NCBI GenBank assembly: GCA_964019135.1
Contig: OZ025263.1
Location: 23,001,639-23,065,638, forward strand
DNA length: 64,000 nucleotides
From: Arenicola marina
Taxonomy: Eukaryota > Annelida > Polychaeta > Arenicolidae
Direction: 5' to 3'
The notes under the pieces were generated by a model. That model did not search any database and was not told the DNA's origin. It was given only the letters and a program-made list of their open reading frames with translations. Numbering within the stretch: the first letter of the stretch is position 1; every line of letters begins with the position of its first letter. Position numbers and translations under genes: made by a program. This document shows, one piece after another, positions 60,241 through 64,000 of the stretch.

Positions 60241-61954
60241 AGTTGACATATGGATCCCCACTCGCTGTGATCTGTGATTATGATTATGACTTCAGGCCCA
60301 ACGACGTGAAACGGAATCCGGAAGGGAATGGTTTCAACATCCGGTCAGGGGACTAATGACCGACCATTGTGTTCCGGAGCCGAGACCATAGGACCCAGGA
60401 CGCATCCAGACTGGATGTGTTCCCGCACCCCCTCCCCCCTCCACCCCCCCCCCTCTAGTCAGTCAGTCAATAGAAGCCCCAATTCAGCTTATGTACATAA
60501 TACATATGGCGTTGTGGTATCTGAGGGAGCGGCTGGGCCGGCTCGTTTTAGACCTGTGGGGGGGACCGCCGGGCCTGGTAGGGCTGGGGCCTGTGTAAGG
60601 CTGGCACTGTGGGTGGTGGTGGATCAGCACCCTGTGTCACTCTCTCAGTGTATGTGCTGGCGGGCGGTCCCCTCAGACCACTCCAGACGCGGATACTCCT
60701 CGGAGATGAAAAGTGTTTCATGGACATCCCCTCCCCCCCTTCAGGACTCTTGATCCATGGTGTTCATAGATCCTGATGTGGAGCAAGGAGTACATGGCTT
60801 AAATCAATCAATCGATCGATCCAGGCAGTGGCGGTGTTCGGGATTTGTATCATGTGTATTCTAGAGGAAGAGGATTTAGTATCTGGATCCGACTGCGCCA
60901 ACTGCAGCTTTGAGTGAGACAGACATACATATGGACATGAAGGCCGCTGGACACCCACTTTAACCGTCTTTACGGTCAATGTGTTATTGTGGGATACAGG
61001 CGCGGCAATGTGCAGCGTGAGAGCTGCACCACTGCCCTCACGAGTGCAGCTCACGTATCATTACATCGATCGCCGGTGAAGTAAGTACAGGAACCCATTA
61101 TAACAAACGGCCAATGAAAAAATAAGAATTAATTTCAAATTCAAATACCTATTTTAGGTTATATGTGTTACAAGATTGATTCCGTTTGTTATGTGTATGC
61201 CTATATATTAACACCCATTCATCTTTGGAAAAGAGAAATCGTCATCTTGTGTTTGTTAAATGCCGAACGGATATAACTTGCGTACGTACCTATCGTTTGG
61301 CTTTGAAAGTACTTGTCGCGCGTGATTTTGCACAGCATGTTATTTGGGATTTGTTGGGCAGCTGAGCTTCAATCTAATTGTCAACCTCCAATATACCACC
61401 GAAACAATATACCCTATAACTACGACAATAATAAGGAAGCAGATTAGGGGCTCACTCTGCAGTACCTGTCCAGCGCATCAACATACGTATAGGAATTACA
61501 TTGTTGAACAAAAATGCTAGCAGGATAAACCTAGGATTAATAATAACTAGCCGTATTCCTACTATTAATGAAACAAGTGTCCTAGGAATATTATTGAACA
61601 GAGAACATAAGCTATTTCGTTGGGTCCCGGGCTGCTGTAATCAAGGACAAACGCCAGGGGTGGGAAAGGTTTTACATAACTGGAAAGTGGTACCACATTG
61701 AGCGGCTGTGATGTGCAGGCTTACCGGGTGTCTCGCCTCAGTCGTGATGTAGCCCTGAAGGCTATTAAGCCATACCTACGAGCCCCACCGAGGCTATGGA
61801 TGAAATCATTCTAGTCCTCCTTAGAAAACATGAGACCCGCAGGCCAAGCCAGACACCCAGCAATGACCCGACCATCACCATAACACGTATGTCTGCCTTC
61901 AGCAGACCGAGCGACAGCAGCAGGCCAGGACAAGGTGGCAACTTCCTACTCCCC
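60241..61954. other. Unassigned sequence, no gene
   Basis: No domain, RNA gene or clear repeat is recognised. Confidence 0.4.
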
Positions 61955-63355
61955 TCCCTTCAAACCCCACCCTCCTAGCCCCTTCCTGCCCCTCCCCCTC
62001 TTACCAGCCATTCTCCTGCCCCTACCCATCCCCCCTCTAACCAGCCCCCTCCTACCTTCCCCCTCCTACCAGCCTCCTCTACTCCCCCCCCCCTCCTACC
62101 AGCCCCTCCTACCCCTCCCCCCTCCTACCAGCCCCCTCCTACCCCTCCCTGCTCCTAAAAGCCCCCTCCTACCTCCCCCACTCCTACAAGACCCCTCCTA
62201 CCTCTCCCCCCTCCTACCCCTCCCCCCTCCAACCAGCCTCCTCCTACCCCTCCCCCCTCCTACCAGCCTCCTCCTACCCTCCCCCCTCCAACCAGCCTCC
62301 TCCTACCCCTCCCCCCTCCTACCAGCCCCCCTTACCTCCCGCCCCCCTCCTACCAGCCCCCTCCTACTCCTCGCCGTTCCTACCAGCCCCATTCTACCCC
62401 TCCCCCTCCTACCAGCCCCTTCCTACCCATCCACCTCCTACCAGCTCCTTCCTACCCCTCCCCCTCCTACCAGCCCCTTCCTACCTCTCCCTCTCCTACC
62501 AGCCCCTCCTACCCCTCCCCCCTCCTACCAGCCCCCTCCTACCTCCCCCCCCTCCTACCAGCCCCCTCCTTCCGCTCCCCCCTCCTACCAGCCCCCTCCT
62601 ACCTCTCCCCCCTCCTACCAGCCTCCTCCTACCCCTCCCCCTCCTACCACCCCCCTCCTTCCGCTCCCCCCTCCTACCAGCCCCCTCCTTCCTCTCCCCC
62701 CTCCTACCAGCCCCCTCCTACCCATCCCCCCCCTACCAGCCTCCTCCTACCTCCCCCCTCCTACCAGCCCCCTCCTACCTCTCCCCCCTCCTACCAGCCC
62801 CCTCCTACCTCTCCCCCCTCCTACCAGCCTCCTCCTACCCCTCCCCCTCCTACCAGCCCCCTCCTTCCGCTCCCCCCTCCTACCAGCCCCCTCCTTCCTC
62901 TCCCCCCTCCTACCAGCCCCCTCCTACCCATCCCCCTCCTACCAGCCTCCTCCTACCTCCCCCCTCCTACCAGCCCCCTCCTACCTCTCCCCCCTCCTAC
63001 CAGCCCCCTCCTGCCCATCCCCCTGCTACCAGCCCCCTCCTACCCCTCCCCCTGCTACCAGCCCCCTCCTACCCCTCCCCCCTCCTACCAGCCCCCTCTT
63101 ACCCCTCCTCCTCCTACCAGCCTCCTCCTACCTCTCCCCCCTCCTACCAGCCTCCTCCTACCTACCCCCCCTCCTACCAGCCCCCTCCTACCCCTCCCCC
63201 TTCTACCAGCCCCCTCCTCCCTCTTTTCCCTCCTACCATCCCCCTTTCCCCTCCCCCTCCTACCAGCCCCTGTTGCCCCACCCCCATCCTACCAGCCCCT
63301 CTCCTACCCATCCCACTTCCTCCCAGCTCCCAGCCCCTCCCTCTCGACCCCCCTC
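61955..63355. repeat. 1.4-kb pyrimidine-rich minisatellite (CCTCCTACCAGCCC)
   Basis: Units of about 15-32 bp containing CCTCCTACCAGCCCCCTCCT and CCCCTCCCCC. The + strand is nearly free of G except in CCAGCC. The 474-codon Pro/Leu frame is a by-product. Confidence 0.95.
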
Positions 63356-64000
63356 CTAATCACCCCCCTACCCACCTAGGACAATGGATGAACACCCATC
63401 AAAGCGTTATTCACACCTTTAACGATGAGATTCACAATGACGTAGATAGACTACATGACGAATGGATAGCCTTGATAGCTCTGGAGTTGTGGAGCTGTGT
63501 CAAGGTCTTGGTTGGTGCAGGTTAAAAGCATCATGTCTTATTCACGTCACGACATTGCTGTAGGTGATACCGCCACTTCACTTACTGTGCCCCTCCTCCC
63601 CCCTAACGGGGTTGTCATGACGACCTGCGTGGCCTTTAGGATGATCGTCGTGTCTGACGGAAAAACGTTTTTGGCTGGATATGTGAGGACAATTTAGAAA
63701 GGTTCCTTTGACTTGATGGACCCAGCTTTCTGCATTCTGGCGATACACAATTCACCGTAAGTCCCCCCACCCCATTAACGCCCCCCCCCCCACCACACAC
63801 ACACACACACTCCTGTTCCAGCATCCATGTACAACCGTTCATGACCTACCTTATTTTCCTAGCCTGTATCCCCCTCCCACCCGTTCCCTTATTCTCTCCT
63901 CCGTCCCGCCATCCTTTCCCCACCTTCTTCTCCTACCCCCACCCCCGGATGAGCCCCCACCCTCACCCCCACCCCAAGACCCCTTGGTTTGTGTGCCACG
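63356..64000. other. No gene; C-run and (CA)n at the right edge
   Basis: CCCCCCCC and (CA)n lie at 63,781-63,811, and the last 130 bp are C-rich. Confidence 0.45.

Noticed and set aside
61935..63359. 474-codon Pro/Leu/Ser frame
   Set aside because: It is a by-product of the pyrimidine-rich minisatellite; the composition fits the repeat and not a gene.

Overview
The window is metazoan nuclear DNA, most likely from a marine invertebrate. The evidence is phase-consistent GT-AG introns, a LINE reverse transcriptase, tRNA-derived SINEs, a Ty3/gypsy-like LTR element with a degraded envelope gene, and dispersed repeats rich in TCAAGGTCA half-sites. I know that last repeat type best from molluscs, so a mollusc is my leading guess, but the sequence does not settle the taxon.

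Positions 1-34,250 hold a tandem array of four related genes, all on the + strand, for small cell-surface proteins of the Ly6/uPAR (LU, three-finger) type. Gene A enters from the left edge and only its last exon is visible; its Thr/Asn/Pro stalk has grown into an 18-bp minisatellite of more than 1,400 codons. Gene B (9,332-10,630) has one LU domain. Genes C (20,790-23,691) and D (30,744-34,250) each have a signal peptide, two LU domains joined by a Lys/Arg-rich linker, a short Thr-rich stalk and a GPI-anchor signal. Every coding intron that can be read is phase 1, so whole LU domains can be gained, lost or skipped in frame. The 3' flanks of A, C and D are copies of one another, about 3-5 kb long, and carry the same set of small repeats: a 10-bp TATTGTCATA array, a 41-bp minisatellite and a hairpin.

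Between the genes lie a truncated LINE, 297 perfect copies of AGGTG, inverted fragments of the gene-A flank, a SINE, and a 48-bp minisatellite of about 39 copies.

Positions 37,774-47,502 look like one disrupted LTR retroelement. It has long direct terminal repeats and a possible AACT target duplication. Its pol/env remnants lie on the - strand, a gag remnant lies on the + strand, and a 2.85-kb composite satellite of palindromic 21-22 bp units is bounded by a perfect 35-bp inverted repeat.

From 47.5 kb to the right edge I see no convincing gene. The region holds minisatellites, SINE heads, one strong CTCF-like site and long C-rich or pyrimidine-rich tracts whose long open frames are by-products of the repeats.
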